Under the pieces are notes generated by a model. The model was not told the DNA's origin and made no database searches. It worked only from the letters and a program-made list of their open reading frames with translations. Below, piece by piece: positions 47,532 through 59,280 of a stretch of DNA of 64,000 bases; the stretch's first letter is position 1; every line of letters starts with the position of its first letter. Where the stretch lies: NCBI GenBank assembly GCA_949130495.1, contig OX422207.1, positions 706,834,456 to 706,898,455 of the forward strand, given 5' to 3'. The position numbers and the translations under genes were made by a program. Origin of the DNA: Sambucus nigra. Taxonomy: Eukaryota > Streptophyta > Magnoliopsida > Dipsacales > Adoxaceae.

Positions 47532-48509
47532 GCAGCATGCATCAAGCTCTTTATGCACTGTCATCCATCCATTCATTGTCCCTGATCAAATGCCCCTTGA
47601 GTTGTTGCCATGTTCGTGGCTTAGCATTTTTCACTTGACCTTGGGCCGACATTTCGAGATGATGAACGGACAAGATTTTTGAGGTGATTGTGTGGGTTTA
47701 AATATTATGGGTAAAAGAGGGAATCGTGGAGTGATATTAAATCAGAGAGAGGTGTGAGTCAGTAACAGGTCTGCCAAAGAGTTGTCAAACGCTCAGCCAT
47801 CTTGTCAGCTTATAAACCCTTAGCTTATATGTCGAAGTTATCACGGGTTCTTCATGGAGTGAGAATTGTGGACAATAAAAATCCACCCAACAGAACTTTC
47901 TCTGGATTTGTTACAATTAGCACCATGGATCAGGTCCACGTGTCGAAATCTTGAGAACCCCAAATTTGGGTTGAATCAGATGAAGTGGTTATATGGTTTG
48001 TGGGTTGCTTTGTTGGGTATATTTAAAGAGATGTGGGTAGAGGATACCCACGACTTCTCTCACTTCCCACTTAAATTGCACCCTCACCGTTTCTTATCCT
48101 AAATGGCCAGTAAGATCATTTGAATTATTTAAAGTACTATAGTTACACTCGTACCAGTAAATGACTACCTTTCCCCATGGTTGAGATTAGAGCTAAGAAA
48201 TATTGGGGTTGTTGTTGGGTTGCATATTTAAAGTTGGATGAGAGTTTTAAGAGGGTTATTTTCGAGATGGCTTGGTGAACATTTTGGAGTATTTGTTGGA
48301 GCTTTTCTTTGAGATTTTATGGTGGAGCTTTTGTGACTCCCTATTAGGGTCACTTTTGGAGGTGGGGGAGTAACTCGTCTTCTTCAAAACCACCACCATT
48401 TTCAAATTATTTGAGGTGGGATAATCTACTCTCATATTTGAGACTTTATTGGTGTATATTGTAGTCTTATTACTATTGACTATTAAGAGTAGGTTTCCGA
48501 TGAACAAAA

Positions 48510-48865
48510 TGATAAGTTTCTAGTAAAATGAGAAGTGTAAATTTTAAAGGTAGATAAAAATGTAGGAAATTATTTGTATAGTTTTCCCTAGTAATCCGAA
48601 AATATGCATTATATGGGAGAGAAAAATGTAGAAAATATTATTCGGGTGTAATTTCTAGTAAAAAGAAATATGGGACATTTTTTATGGAATAAAAATGTAA
48701 GAATCATATTATTTGTGTAAATTTCTAGTAAAAAGAAACATGTGGCATTTTAATAGAATAAAAATGCTAGAAAGTAGCAGTTGTGTACAATTTTAGTAAA
48801 AATGTATGATGAGCATTTTTATAAAATAAAAATGTGGAAAGTTTTAATATTGTCAAATATTTATG
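48510..48865 (+). repeat. Five diverged tandem repeats of about 69 bp
   Basis: Copies start near TTCTAGTAAAA and contain GAATAAAAATGTA-like words, at about 48517, 48587, 48652, 48721 and 48791. They lie inside the family B LTR. Confidence 0.75.
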
Positions 48866-50636
48866 AAATAAATATTTCTAAGTTGTTTTCAAAATGGAAT
48901 AATTATGAACAAAATGTCATTTTCGAATTTAAGGAAGTTAAGAATGTCTCACTTATTTGAAAAATATGTTTGTTGTGAAAAGTGTAAAATTTTATAAAGA
49001 AATGCATGTTTTATCCGTTGATGAGAGTTTAGAATTTTTAGTACATTCTCTATGCATATAAACTCGTAAGTATTTTGTGTATAAATATGTGAGCGAGTTT
49101 AAAAGAGGCCTTATTGGATTTAAGCATAAAGCAAGACAAAGATGTTATTACATGTAATGAATCTGTTGAATTGACAAGTATGAGTGTTTGACAAAAGCGT
49201 GATGTTAAATAAGTGTTAAAATGGCTAAAGCGTTAAAATGTTAAGTTGGAAACTATATGATTGTTTTTGAGAAATGACACCTGTTAAAGAATTAAATTAC
49301 AAGTCTTGGTAAATAAAGGGTAAATCAGTAATTTACCTAAAGTGGAACATATTTATGAAATAAAAATGTCAATAAAAGCTTTTATACTAACCTGCGTGAA
49401 ATTGAATTAAAGTCCCAAAACGTGGATAATTTTTGGTATAAAACTTACACGTGTGTGAATAAGGGACTTAAGGAGAAAGTAACAATTTTTCAAGTGTAAT
49501 GGAAAATGGACGGTTAAGTCCAGGGTTTTGGCATCGACCTAAAAATGAAAATTAAAGTAAACATTATGAAAATGTTGAATACATTTGAAAGGTAATGATA
49601 TTGGAGGATGCCGAGAGAAAATAATTAAGCAGTGCATGAAGACTCTAGTGGTGAATGACCCCAAACCAACTGTAGTAGTATATGGCGACGGAGACCGGTG
49701 GTGTGAGGCCACGAAGTCCGTGAGTGTGTGTTGGAAAAATCTCAATAATAATGCTAAGTAATGAATCGAATATTCATGAAAGAGGCGCAAATAAATGACA
49801 CTAATTCATTGATTTACTAATGCAAGAATAACGCATTAAATGTTTAATATTCATGTGGAAACTTGGGATGGTTTAATAAAATGGTGTAATGATGTTTAAG
49901 CTACCAAATGAGGTTTGAACCATAATGAACACAAGCGTGTGTTATGTAAGATTTTCTAAGGAAAATGAGTATGTTTCTAAATATGGTGTACGTGAACGTT
50001 GAAGGCAAGTCTTGAGTAATGATTAATAATTCGGCGTGAGTTAATGAATGTTGGGTAACAAGCGTTTGAAAGTAAATGGAAGATTTTCCCAACAATTGTT
50101 AATTGTTTAACCCTGTGCGTTAATGGGAGAGAATGCTAGTTTGTAAGCGTAATAACAAAACAATTCTTGTAAAGACAAAGAGGATACAAGGTATCAAATA
50201 ACGTTTTCGAAATAAAATGGTTAACACACTAGGATGTGTATTTTCCTACAGTATATATGTAGATATATACATATTTTCACATACATGTAATGTAGCGTGT
50301 GAGTAATCTTTTCTGCCGTTCGTTTCTATACTGCATTGTATATAATCCCACTGAGCATTCAGCTCATATCCCTCTTTTGTTACGGCATGTTGCATGATGT
50401 TTTGTACTTTAAGAGCGTTATATAAGTAAGTAGTTACTTGCTTTTACGATTAGTAGATCTTTTTACTCATTGGCACACTTCCCTTTGGTCATATCACGTA
50501 ATTGATAATAATTGGAATCGCATGCTAAGAAGAGTAACATTAAATAATAATAAAACTGGATTAGAAACATTAATTAGGTTGTTCCATTACACTTCACAAT
50601 TAACGTACGGACCGAATCAGGTTGATCCTTTATTAA

Positions 50637-50641
50637 CCTTT
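50637..50641. repeat. Target site duplication CCTTT, left copy of A2
   Basis: CCTTT precedes 50642 and recurs exactly at 53593-53597. Confidence 0.93.
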
Positions 50642-51235
50642 TGTAATACCCCGTATTTTCTGTGATATTTATTTTTGGGGATTAATTGAATTAAATGTCT
50701 ATTAATTGGAAATTAATCCGGATAAAAATATTAACGAGATGTGAGTTAGTATTTTAGTATAATGTGTATACTTGGCATTATATGAATATTTGTAATATTG
50801 AAATTGTCACGAGATTGATATATGGCAATTTGGGAATTTTATTTGACGCGTGTGACCGCCACGTCATGGTATTTTATTAATTAAATTAAAAAGTGAATTT
50901 TAGTTCCATTAACCGTATGGTAGTTTTGAGTGCGCCAACGCGTCCGGAAGGGTCGAGATAGTCAGAAAACACTAGCCGGAAGTTTAGTTTGGGTCCCGGG
51001 GTATTTTTGGGCCATACCGGCATCATAAAGGGTATTTTGGTAATTTGCATTTTTGGGAATTAAAAAGTGACGAAAATAGAAATTACAATCTGACTATTTC
51101 CTTAACCCACTTAACCCACTAACTACACTATGGGACAACATGGACTACGGGAGAAGTTGATATACCATTCTAACTTACCAAAAACCAAACACACCTCCAT
51201 ACCTCCATTGTCTTCAACCTTGGGAAGAGCTTGAG

Positions 51236-51259
51236 AGAGAGAGAGAGAGAGAGAGAGAA
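51236..51259 (+). repeat. GA microsatellite
   Basis: About twelve GA units in LTR A2. The other family A LTRs have only short CT/GA runs at the matching place (for example near 5925). Confidence 0.9.
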
Positions 51260-51760
51260 GGAAAGAATTCTGCAGAAAGAAAGAGAGAGGACAGACTTAA
51301 CTTCAAGATTCAACACCAAATTCAGAGATAAATTAAGGCAAGTGATTTAAACTCTTTTGATTCAAGATATGTTTCCATGTTTAGGAATTTTCGAAATTGA
51401 TTTTTGGAGATAAATTAGACCCATGAATTGGAAGTTAAAGGCCATGATTTATGTAGGAATTGCATGTAGTATATTCTGGACGAATTTATATGTTATAAAC
51501 AGAACCTTGATGATCTAAAAGTGGTATTAGAAGAGGGTTAATGATATTCTTGAATGGAAGAATTCTGGAAATTATTTTGATGTAGTTTTGATCTAAACCA
51601 AGCCTTTAAATGATGAATTATGGGACTTAGAATGTTAATACTGTTGTAGGATGTTAGTATAATGTTAGAGTAACCTTATCTTGGAGTTTCATGCTTAAAA
51701 ATGGAGTTTTGGGTCGAAACTGTAACTGCAAAACGAAGCAGTCCGTAACCATACCTGTGC

Positions 51761-51837
51761 AATCGATCGATCGACATTCATCAGTCGATCGATCGACCAC
51801 CACCGATCGATCGAAGGTAAAGGTCGATCGATCGACC
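51761..51837. repeat. Palindrome cluster GTCGATCGATCGAC in LTR A2
   Basis: Four units of CGATCGATCG type, three of them containing TCGATCGATCGAC, with spacers of 5-8 bp. They sit about 1.12 kb into the LTR and follow CGAAACTGT, the place where A1 has CTCGTTCGAACGAG units. Confidence 0.92.
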
Positions 51838-53592
51838 TTCCCAGAATGAATAAAGTTTTTCCTTAATTGAATTTTAATGATGATAACCCTTGGATAATAT
51901 TATTGGAGACATTGTGATTACCATTAACTTTAAGGAAGACCAGTAGGCATGATTATGAGATTGGACTTTAATTGGAAGTTAATTTGAGGAATTATTCTAA
52001 ATAAATGAAATTCGTTATGTGAGTTAATATTTGGGTTAATAGTGCAAATTTGAATGATTTGATGGAATAAGGTTTGGGGCAGAAGTAAAGACCTTAGGTA
52101 TATGTGGGAATTATGGGAACTTAATAGTCTATTTGAGATAGGTTTTAAGTTTAAGATATTACGACGTGAGACGTGACGACTATTTAATTTATATATTATC
52201 GGGATACTTGAAATATATGAAATTGGAATAATGGTATAATGATGTAGAGTATACCTTTATTAATATCGAGATATCTAAGATGTGTGAATGCTTAGTATAT
52301 AATTTTATGTGTATGACATACCTACCATACTTGCTATCACGGGAGGTTACGTTCGCTTAGGGCCTTCTTATCCTTGTGTGCCCGGATTTAGATAGGTACC
52401 TCGAGGGCATAATTCAAACGAACGACTTATTTGTGAGTTAATGAGCCAGCTGACTATGGAGCGTAGGTATGTACGTGACCATGGATATGATTGAATTATG
52501 TTCGCCTCCATTTTTGTGTGTGGTGTTTATTCCAACAATTCCTGAGAGATTCGGAATTTGTAATCCTTATGTACGTGATGTACCGGGATGGATAGCAGAG
52601 TATGTGTGCACCGTAGCTTAGCCTTGGGTGCTTGTATTGTATAATTAAGATGTGAAAATACGGTTATATGAGAAGGAATTTACTATGTTAAATTGTGAGT
52701 ATAATTATGGTAATGTTTTGAAAAGATAAAAAAAAAGGGAACTTTTATCAATAAATGGTTTTGTTAATGATTGGGAATTCGGGAATTAACGTAGAACTCT
52801 CTATTCAATTGTTAAGGTTGGTAAATAAACGTGAACCGAGTAGTAGTGTTAGAAACTCTTTAGATAGTTATGAGATAACACATGAATGGGTACAGGAACG
52901 TTAGAAGTGCACAGTTAGACGAGAGGTGAGTATATCATGTGAGAGCACGTCCTAACATGTACTTTGCATATACTGTTTTAAATGTTTTTAAAGCACTTGC
53001 AGGCTTTTAAAATATCTCCACATTCGGGCTCTGACCCGTTTGCTTTCAAATCTATCTTTTTGTAAAACCATTTTAGGTGCCCAGCCACAAGGTCACCTTG
53101 CATAGGATTCTCATTCTGATGACGAGCTGTAGCTGCTTGTGGAAGTTACAGGGATTTGCTTTTAGACGCTTATATCATTTGGATTCCTTATTCAGTATTC
53201 CTCAGTTGTAGGGCATGTTGCCCAAATTCTATTAGATACATTTCCATTTCAGTTTTTCAGACTTTGGCATGTATTCATTCAGTATTCAGTATTTCAATAT
53301 TTACTTCAGTTGTGGGATTGTGTTATGAGGAGTTTTTCCTCCAGATTTATTTATATCATGTGACGGTTGTTCTATTTACTTCATTATGGTGAATGGTGTT
53401 TTATTCTTCTTTACACTTGTTGCATGTTAATCAGACTTTAATTAAAATTTGACAACTTACTTTTTAAATACTAGGTGGTTAGTAATAATAAAATGTTTTC
53501 GACAGTGATGCTATTAACTGAGCCAACTTGGAGTTTTGATTTAATTTAATAAAGGAGTAGCTACCCGGTATTTAATTAGTCGGGGTGTCACA

Positions 53593-53597
53593 CCTTT
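53593..53597. repeat. Target site duplication CCTTT, right copy of A2
   Basis: Exact match to 50637-50641, directly after the CA end of A2. Confidence 0.93.
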
Positions 53598-53619
53598 AAA
53601 TTTGGGTTGGGGCGTTACA

Positions 53620-54890
53620 CATGGAAAAATATAACTTCTTGGGTAATAGGCCACTCATTAATGCGGTGACCATTGTCTTCTCATAATAGTGAATTTCTTC
53701 CATTTTCTCACTATTAAGGTGGGTAATATATTCGTGAGTAGTTTTTATAATTTTATGGCGAACATTTAGTAGAGGAGCAACCAATTTACCACGCTTGTCC
53801 CAAGAAAGCGATTTCTAACAAAAAGGTCGTCCAACTGTTGAAAATTAGAGATTTTCCCTCATGGTATATCATTAAACTAGATCTGGGCTAACCCAGTGAT
53901 GGTATTAGAGAATGATCGATAATGCATCTAATCTAGGTTGAGTAGATGCTAATAGCAAATTGATATTGTTCCATGCGAAACACTGGATTGGTTTTACGAT
54001 CATACTTCAGTATTACCACTGGAATTTTAAACTTAGATGGTGTGGGGAATACACAATTAATGGTATAAAGGGAGATCCTTTAACAAAACATCTATTTAAG
54101 GGATTATTTGATTTGCCCATTTCTAATAAGTGATCCTCCAGTCTCTGAATAGATCCCTTCCAACTTTAACTATCTTAGCTTTTAGACCACTATTTTGACC
54201 CAATCTTTATTATTAGGTAGTGTCCTCGGCTCGTAACAATCTCTATATGCTCATCCTCGACGTGATTAAACATTATCGCCATTCCGTAGGATCTCTAGGT
54301 TCTCTATGATATTGTCCTCTCACTAGTCAGGGACCTTGCCGATCAAATAAAAATCCTCTTCTTAGTCTCCCTGACACGCTTGGCCTCTCCTCGGAGAATG
54401 ACAACTCATTATAGCAATCAGTTGTCCTGAGGGACATGGTGGACCCTAAGCAATATGACCTATCATTTTATTATCCATGGTGTCTAGATCTTCTTCTTTT
54501 ATTTTATGAACACAAATTCATCCTAGTGGCGTTTTGATGAGTCCGGTCTCTATAGGAAATTGGCATATCTCTTTAGGGGGAAGGAGGCAACATTTCACCT
54601 CTCTTGTAAGATGGTTTTCCTCTAGAGGGGGTGATAAGATATGCTTCTACTTTATGTTGACTAGACATGTTTTCTTGCATCAGTTGGGTTATCATTTCCT
54701 GCCTCACCTCTTAGCCTGTGGCTATACTCTTAAGAATTCCCTATAGATCCCCCATCCCTACAAGAGTTGAGGGGGGAAATATTTAGTTTGCCCAACTGCT
54801 TTCTACATTATCTCCCTTTTCGAGAGTTTCCTGGTGTCTGAACGGACTTTGGTTAGGTTTGTTAATACAAAATGGCAAGACACAACAAAA
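53620..54890 (-). pseudogene. E1 gag, N-terminal and central part, decayed
   Basis: The conserved gag segment is readable from 53784 to 53625 (VRHKIIKTTHEYITHLNSEK, then ALMSGLLPKKLYF), matching TMDYITRFNNEK and ALMSGLLPEKLYY of E2 gag. Upstream to about 54890 only scattered similarity to E2 gag remains, with many stops. The frame that runs left past 53620 enters inserted LTR sequence and is not gag there. Confidence 0.7.
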
Positions 54891-54905
54891 GACTTGTCAA
54901 AAAAT

Positions 54906-54921
54906 CCCATAGATGGTGCCA
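54906..54921 (-). other. Primer binding site of E1 (tRNA-Arg type, one change)
   Basis: On the minus strand TGGCACCATCTATGGG, matching the E2 site TGGCGCCATCTATGGG apart from one base. Confidence 0.72.
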
Positions 54922-54927
54922 ATCCAT

Positions 54928-55346
54928 TAATGTTTAAAAGTGGTAAATAGATTATTATAATTCTTATCTAGGAATTACAAATAATAAACCATAACAAATA
55001 TAGAAGAAAACAATTTGACCTGAAGATGAGAGATAGATAATGGGATAAAGGGTTTAACATGATTCAGCCTAATGAGGTTCTTACATCCACAATTACAAAG
55101 TTGTTTTTATTAGGACAGGGAACACGCTTTCTAGAGTCTCTCTAGGATTTAATGTGTGCCATTTTCATCATGTAATAGATGTGAGATATGGTAGTGTTAT
55201 TTATAGGGGGAGTGGGAAAGAGAAGAGGTGGAATGCCTTTATAAGTTTCACAGTTACACCTGTTTTACGTTCTCGATGATAACCAATGATGAGATAATTG
55301 TAGGCAGTTAGGAGGTTTAACTCACAAGCATTTATGTAAAGAGATT
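54928..55346 (-). repeat. 5' LTR of E1 (about 419 bp, sense start unclear)
   Basis: It follows the primer site at the same spacing as in E2 and contains a TTTATAGGG block as in the E2 LTRs. Its outer end is defined only by the start of the family C LTR at 55347 and may be truncated by that insertion. No second copy is found in the window. Confidence 0.55.
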
Positions 55347-57987
55347 TGTAACAACCCTCGCTTATGAGAACCTATTTTATATTTACTCAGTATGTGAGGT
55401 AATTATATATAAAATGTTGGGATATGGAGTAAGTATTAATTTAATGAAGAAAAGTTAATATTTACTAACTTGTTGTATATTTACTGTATGAGTATGTAAA
55501 TATCCTCATGTTGAGTTTTATAGTGTCATACGATTTAAATTGACATTTTGGTTTAAAATGGAACCGGAACTTAAAATGAATTATAAAATATCCAAATGAT
55601 AATTTGGAGGCCGTAGTTGGTTCCGGAACGTGCTAGATAGTCAAAATACGTGCCATATTGTATTTTGAGGTTTTGGGCACTTTTAACTGGTTTTAACATA
55701 TATGTGTAGTTACGACCATTTAATGTGGTATTTACCACTTAAGTTGTAAATTGTAGACTAAAGGCATGATTTATGTCTTGATTAAGTCACTATTCTCTTA
55801 AGTGAAATTTTTGACCTAGAGAGAAAGAGAGAGGAAGAGAAAGAGTAGAGAAAGGGGAAGAGATTGAAGATTGAGGTTGGATTCTTGCTACTACACAAGG
55901 AAAATCTGAATTTGCAAGATTGAGGCACGTTTTCTACTTGCTATATGTGGTTTATTGAATCATTAAAGAATGATTTGGATGATTATTGATGTTTATGGTA
56001 GTAGTTAGTGGTATTTATGATCTATTGGTGACAATAAATGAGGTTGGTTTGAATGGGGAGTTGGGGTAATTTTGGAGTCCAAGACTCCATAGCCAAAATT
56101 GGCAAAATTCGCAAGGGCAAATCGATTCGGCCAGGCCGAATCGATTCGCATAGGGCCAATTTCCAGGTCTTAGTGAACCGAATCGATTCGGCTGGTCCAA
56201 ATTGATTCGACAATTATGCAGAAATCCAATTTTCCTGATCGAATCGATTCGGATGGTCCGAATCGATTCGACAATTATGCAGAATCTCATATTTTCTGAC
56301 CGAATCGATTCGGCCTGGCCGAATCGATTCGGAAATCTTGCATTTTTTAAATTGTTTTTCTTTTTTAATTTCAACCCATTTTTCCTCCATGCTTAGGACT
56401 TAGGAACCTTCTTGTATGAAGTCAACTTAGAGTCCTAGAGTTCTAGGTGAGTTAGTTTACAACCCTAGATTAGAATTGGTATACTTGGGATTCATTTCGA
56501 GGGTGCGTGAAGTGATGTTCAGGCATTACTTTCCTTTTATCAATTAGAGACTTTAGAAGTTAATATTGAGGTATGATGGTCTATTATAAAGCCCAAAAGG
56601 AGAATTGGGAATATGACTTGGGAGTTTAAATACTCATCGAGGTTATTATGATGATGCGAAGCACTTATAGTTCCTGATAACCATAATGCATTTGATAAAA
56701 TGTAAATGGATAAAGTAAATGATAATTTACTAAATCATGTCATGGTAATTAATAAAATGGTTGGAACACACCCTCTTTAAATACCATCTTAAGGGAAGTT
56801 CGTGCGTAAGGTGAAGCCCCCTGGCTAATGAATGCAGGGTGGATATAGTCCTAGGCCATATGAGCGCTTGTTGTATATTTTCTGCGATGGGTAGGTAATT
56901 TCGGGTGTGGTTATGACTACCCCGTAGGCATATGGTCACTTCCCAACGTTTCGATAGGATCCTAGGTTGTCTTGATGTTAGGCCCTATAAGATGATGGTT
57001 ATTTAGGGGCGCGCACAGTGGGGAAACCCGGACGGGTGATCCTAGAATCGTTATATATGTATACTTATAACTATTCTAACATCAAGTGGGACTTGATGGA
57101 TATTAATCCCAAAAAGAGCATAACGCCATGCCATAAATATCATAGTACATGCCACAAAGAGCATACAATTGAGATACGTACCACATAGAGCACATGATAA
57201 AATTTGTATTCCTGATAAGGAATGAAAAGATAAAATGAAAAGGTGAGTAATGATAAAGATTTTAGATTAATGATGATTATACATATACTCTTGCATGTCT
57301 GAATCTTACTTCATATCCATTTAATTGTCTTAGTTTATTATATGAGGTCACCATGTTAGAATATCATCTTTATCATCCATGATTAACTGTTCATAATTGT
57401 CATACTATTTGTTTATCTGGTGATCACATAAAACCGGGTCCTGACCCGTTCTTCTTTCTTGTTGTGCATAAATATATTAACCGCTCAGGTGCTCCACCGT
57501 AAGGACGCCCGTATTGACCTCCCCATTCCAGTGTCTTTTGAGGAGCCGTGACATTTTGCAGATATCACGGGATGTTTTGTGTAGACGCCTTCATTTTTAT
57601 TTTCTCATTATGTTCAGGTCTTTATTCGGGCGTGTGGCCCAAACTGTTGTAATTGTATAATGGATGTAATATGTAACTCATGGAACTTGTTGTACCTTAT
57701 ATGAATTCTATTGACCGATGTTTCAGTCGGTCCTTTTATTGTATAATTGTTGTTGTTGTTATATATATACTTTCGGGGTTTCCACCTTCTTTTCTGTTAT
57801 GGGTTGTTGACAATGCTTTATTTAAATTACAAAACAAAATTTTTGACAACCCGTTTTCTGAAGTATTGTGTTGTTATCCCATATACTCTTTATGTTGTCA
57901 CGATGCTGAGAATGATTCCATCCATGATTCCTTTGTTATTGGAGTATCGGGTTGGCCACCCCTTATTTCGAATACCGGGTTATCACA
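55347..57987 (+). repeat. 5' LTR of element C (2641 bp)
   Basis: It starts TGTAACAACCCTCGC and ends ATACCGGGTTATCACA, followed after two bases by a primer site. It contains palindromes at 56119-56332 and the hairpin CGGGTCCTGACCCG at 57435-57448. The 3' LTR would lie right of the window. Confidence 0.88.
56119..56332. repeat. Palindrome cluster CCGAATCGATTCGG, four pairs
   Basis: Eight 14-bp units form four pairs. Inside each pair the spacer is exactly 5 nt (CCAGG, CTGGT, ATGGT, CCTGG). The phrase ACAATTATGCAGAA follows two of the pairs. One unit in the second pair is decayed (CCAAATTGATTCG). Confidence 0.94.
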
Positions 57988-57989
57988 GA

Positions 57990-58000
57990 TGGTATCAAAG
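57990..58000 (+). other. Primer binding site of element C (initiator tRNA-Met type, mutated)
   Basis: TGGTATCAAAG lies two bases after the LTR end; the usual site is TGGTATCAGAG, a single G-to-A change. The 167-bp leader to gag shows nothing else. Confidence 0.88.
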
Positions 58001-58167
58001 AATCAGGTTCTAGAGTCTTTAGGATCTATGTGGACTTGTCACGTTCTACCGTAGCGTTCTTTGATATAGAGCCTAATGTTAGGACTGCTTTGTTGCTTAT
58101 GTTTGTGATCTTCTGCAAGATAGATTGTTTTATATAGTATCCTAACTCTATTGTTTCTCCATCTCAG

Positions 58168-59280
58168 ATGCCTCCTAAGAGAGGTCGCCCAGCGAGACGT
58201 AATAGAGTTGTGGAAGAGGAGGTTGGTCCTCCACCGCCGCCATCGAGTGGTATAAATGCTGCCGATGTAGCAAACATAGTCGCCCAAGCAGTCAATGCAG
58301 CGATGACTGCAGTGGTACAAAAAATGCCACAAGCTCAACCATGGGCGCAAGAGGCACAAGCTCCTACGGGACCTCCTCTGTGGGAAAGAGTTAGGGAGTC
58401 TTTTCTAATGGGCCATCCCCTGAATTCGATGCAGGCTCGGATGTTATAAGGGCAAATCAGTGGAAGAAAGACATGCAACGCCATCTTCGAATGGTAGAAT
58501 GTAGTGAGGAGAAAAAGCAAATCCTTGTTACTTTCAATCTTGTCGGATCGGCATTACATTGGTGGGAGTCGATGACTACACCAGAGAAGAGGGATATGAT
58601 GACAATCACCAATTTTTGGGCCTTGTTTGATCGAAAGTACTTTCCTCCCGCAGTTCAAAGGGAGATGCGAAGGAAGCTTCAGGATGTAGTACAGGGAGAG
58701 AGATCTGTTGCAGAGTATGAAGAGGAGCTCACCCGGTTGGCAAGTTTTGTACCGACTGAGGTGACTCCAGAAGAGAGGAGAATCTCCAAGTTTGTGGGAG
58801 CTTTACATTGGTGGATAAAACAACACTTATTGGGAAATCCGGCATTACAAACCTTTGGGGATGTGATGAATGCGGCACTACTTCATTGATAAGAGCATAG
58901 ATTGTTTGTGAAAAATAGCAAGAAGGCTACCGCGATGGGACAAGTGGGAAAACCAGGAGGTAATGGGGTTGGGGGAGGAGCATCTCCTTCATCCCAATCT
59001 TCGGGGAGTAAGCAAAGAGAGAGGAACCCCCAGAAAGGGGAATTGTCTAAACGCCAACGCTTTGGTGGATTTAATGCGGGTGGTAATAACAATAGGCAGG
59101 GTCAAGGTGGACCGCCACAACAACAAGCAGGTAGAGGTGGGAATGAAGGTAGAGGCCAGCATGGCTGAGGTTTTGGTCAGTTCCGAAACAATCAAGGGCA
59201 GAACCAGGAGAATGTGACGAACAAATGTTTTTAGTGTGGAGAGTTGGGTCATTATAAGAGGTCGTGTCCTCAGATGATTG
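58168..59280 (+). pseudogene. Element C gag, decayed
   Basis: It starts MPPKRGRPARRNR at 58168, parallel to MMPPRRARR of A-full. A one-base loss in a C run near 58423 shifts the frame; from there the phase matches pol to 62540. The capsid-like domain is readable at 58473-58886 (WWESMTTPEKRD, FDRKYFPPAV, RRKLQDVVQGERSVAEYEEE). Two adjacent stops follow where A-full reads HYQ. A Gly/Gln/Asn-rich basic part follows, then a zinc knuckle near 59225-59275 (C-F-stop-CGELGHYKRSC) with TAG at its third position. Several stops look like CAG, CAA or CGA changed by C-to-T. Confidence 0.88.

Larger units (their letters stand above)
50642..53592 (+). mobile_element. Solo LTR A2 (family A, 2951 bp)
   Basis: It begins TGTAATACCCCGTA and ends TTAGTCGGGGTGTCACA, with landmarks in the same order as A1 and the A-full LTRs. 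It is complete and flanked by CCTTT, with no internal region. It carries a GA microsatellite at 51236-51259, the palindrome cluster at 51761-51837 and the hairpin CGGGCTCTGACCCG at 53025-53038. It differs from A1 chiefly in the palindrome unit. Confidence 0.93.
46973..53619 (+). mobile_element. Family B solo LTR (about 3.7 kb), split by solo LTR A2
   Basis: It begins TGTAATACCCCGCCC at 46973 and ends GGGGCGTTACA at 53619. Without A2 and its duplication it measures about 3691 bp. No gag, pol, primer site or purine tract lies within, so I read it as one solo LTR of a second Tekay-like family. Contents: palindromes at 47476-47531, tandem repeats at 48510-48865, and a small hairpin TGAGCATTCAGCTCA near 50352. 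ORFs such as 47293-47682 show no recognisable domain. Confidence 0.7.
27670..55346 (-). mobile_element. E1: decayed Tat/Retand-type Ty3/gypsy element, split by two insertions
   Basis: Minus-strand pieces in sense order are the 5' LTR (55346-54928), primer site, gag (about 54890-53625 and 46967-46150), protease (46149-45889), RT, RNase H and integrase (34097-30900), and an antisense ORF region (27780-30130). E2 interrupts between protease and RT, and the family B solo LTR interrupts gag. Gag homology resumes directly across the second gap when compared with E2. The 3' LTR is not found; the element may be truncated near 27670. It is far more decayed than E2, so E1 is the older of the two. Confidence 0.75.

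Noticed and set aside
47293..47682. 129-codon frame as a gene
   Set aside because: It lies in the family B solo LTR, runs through the palindrome cluster and shows no domain.
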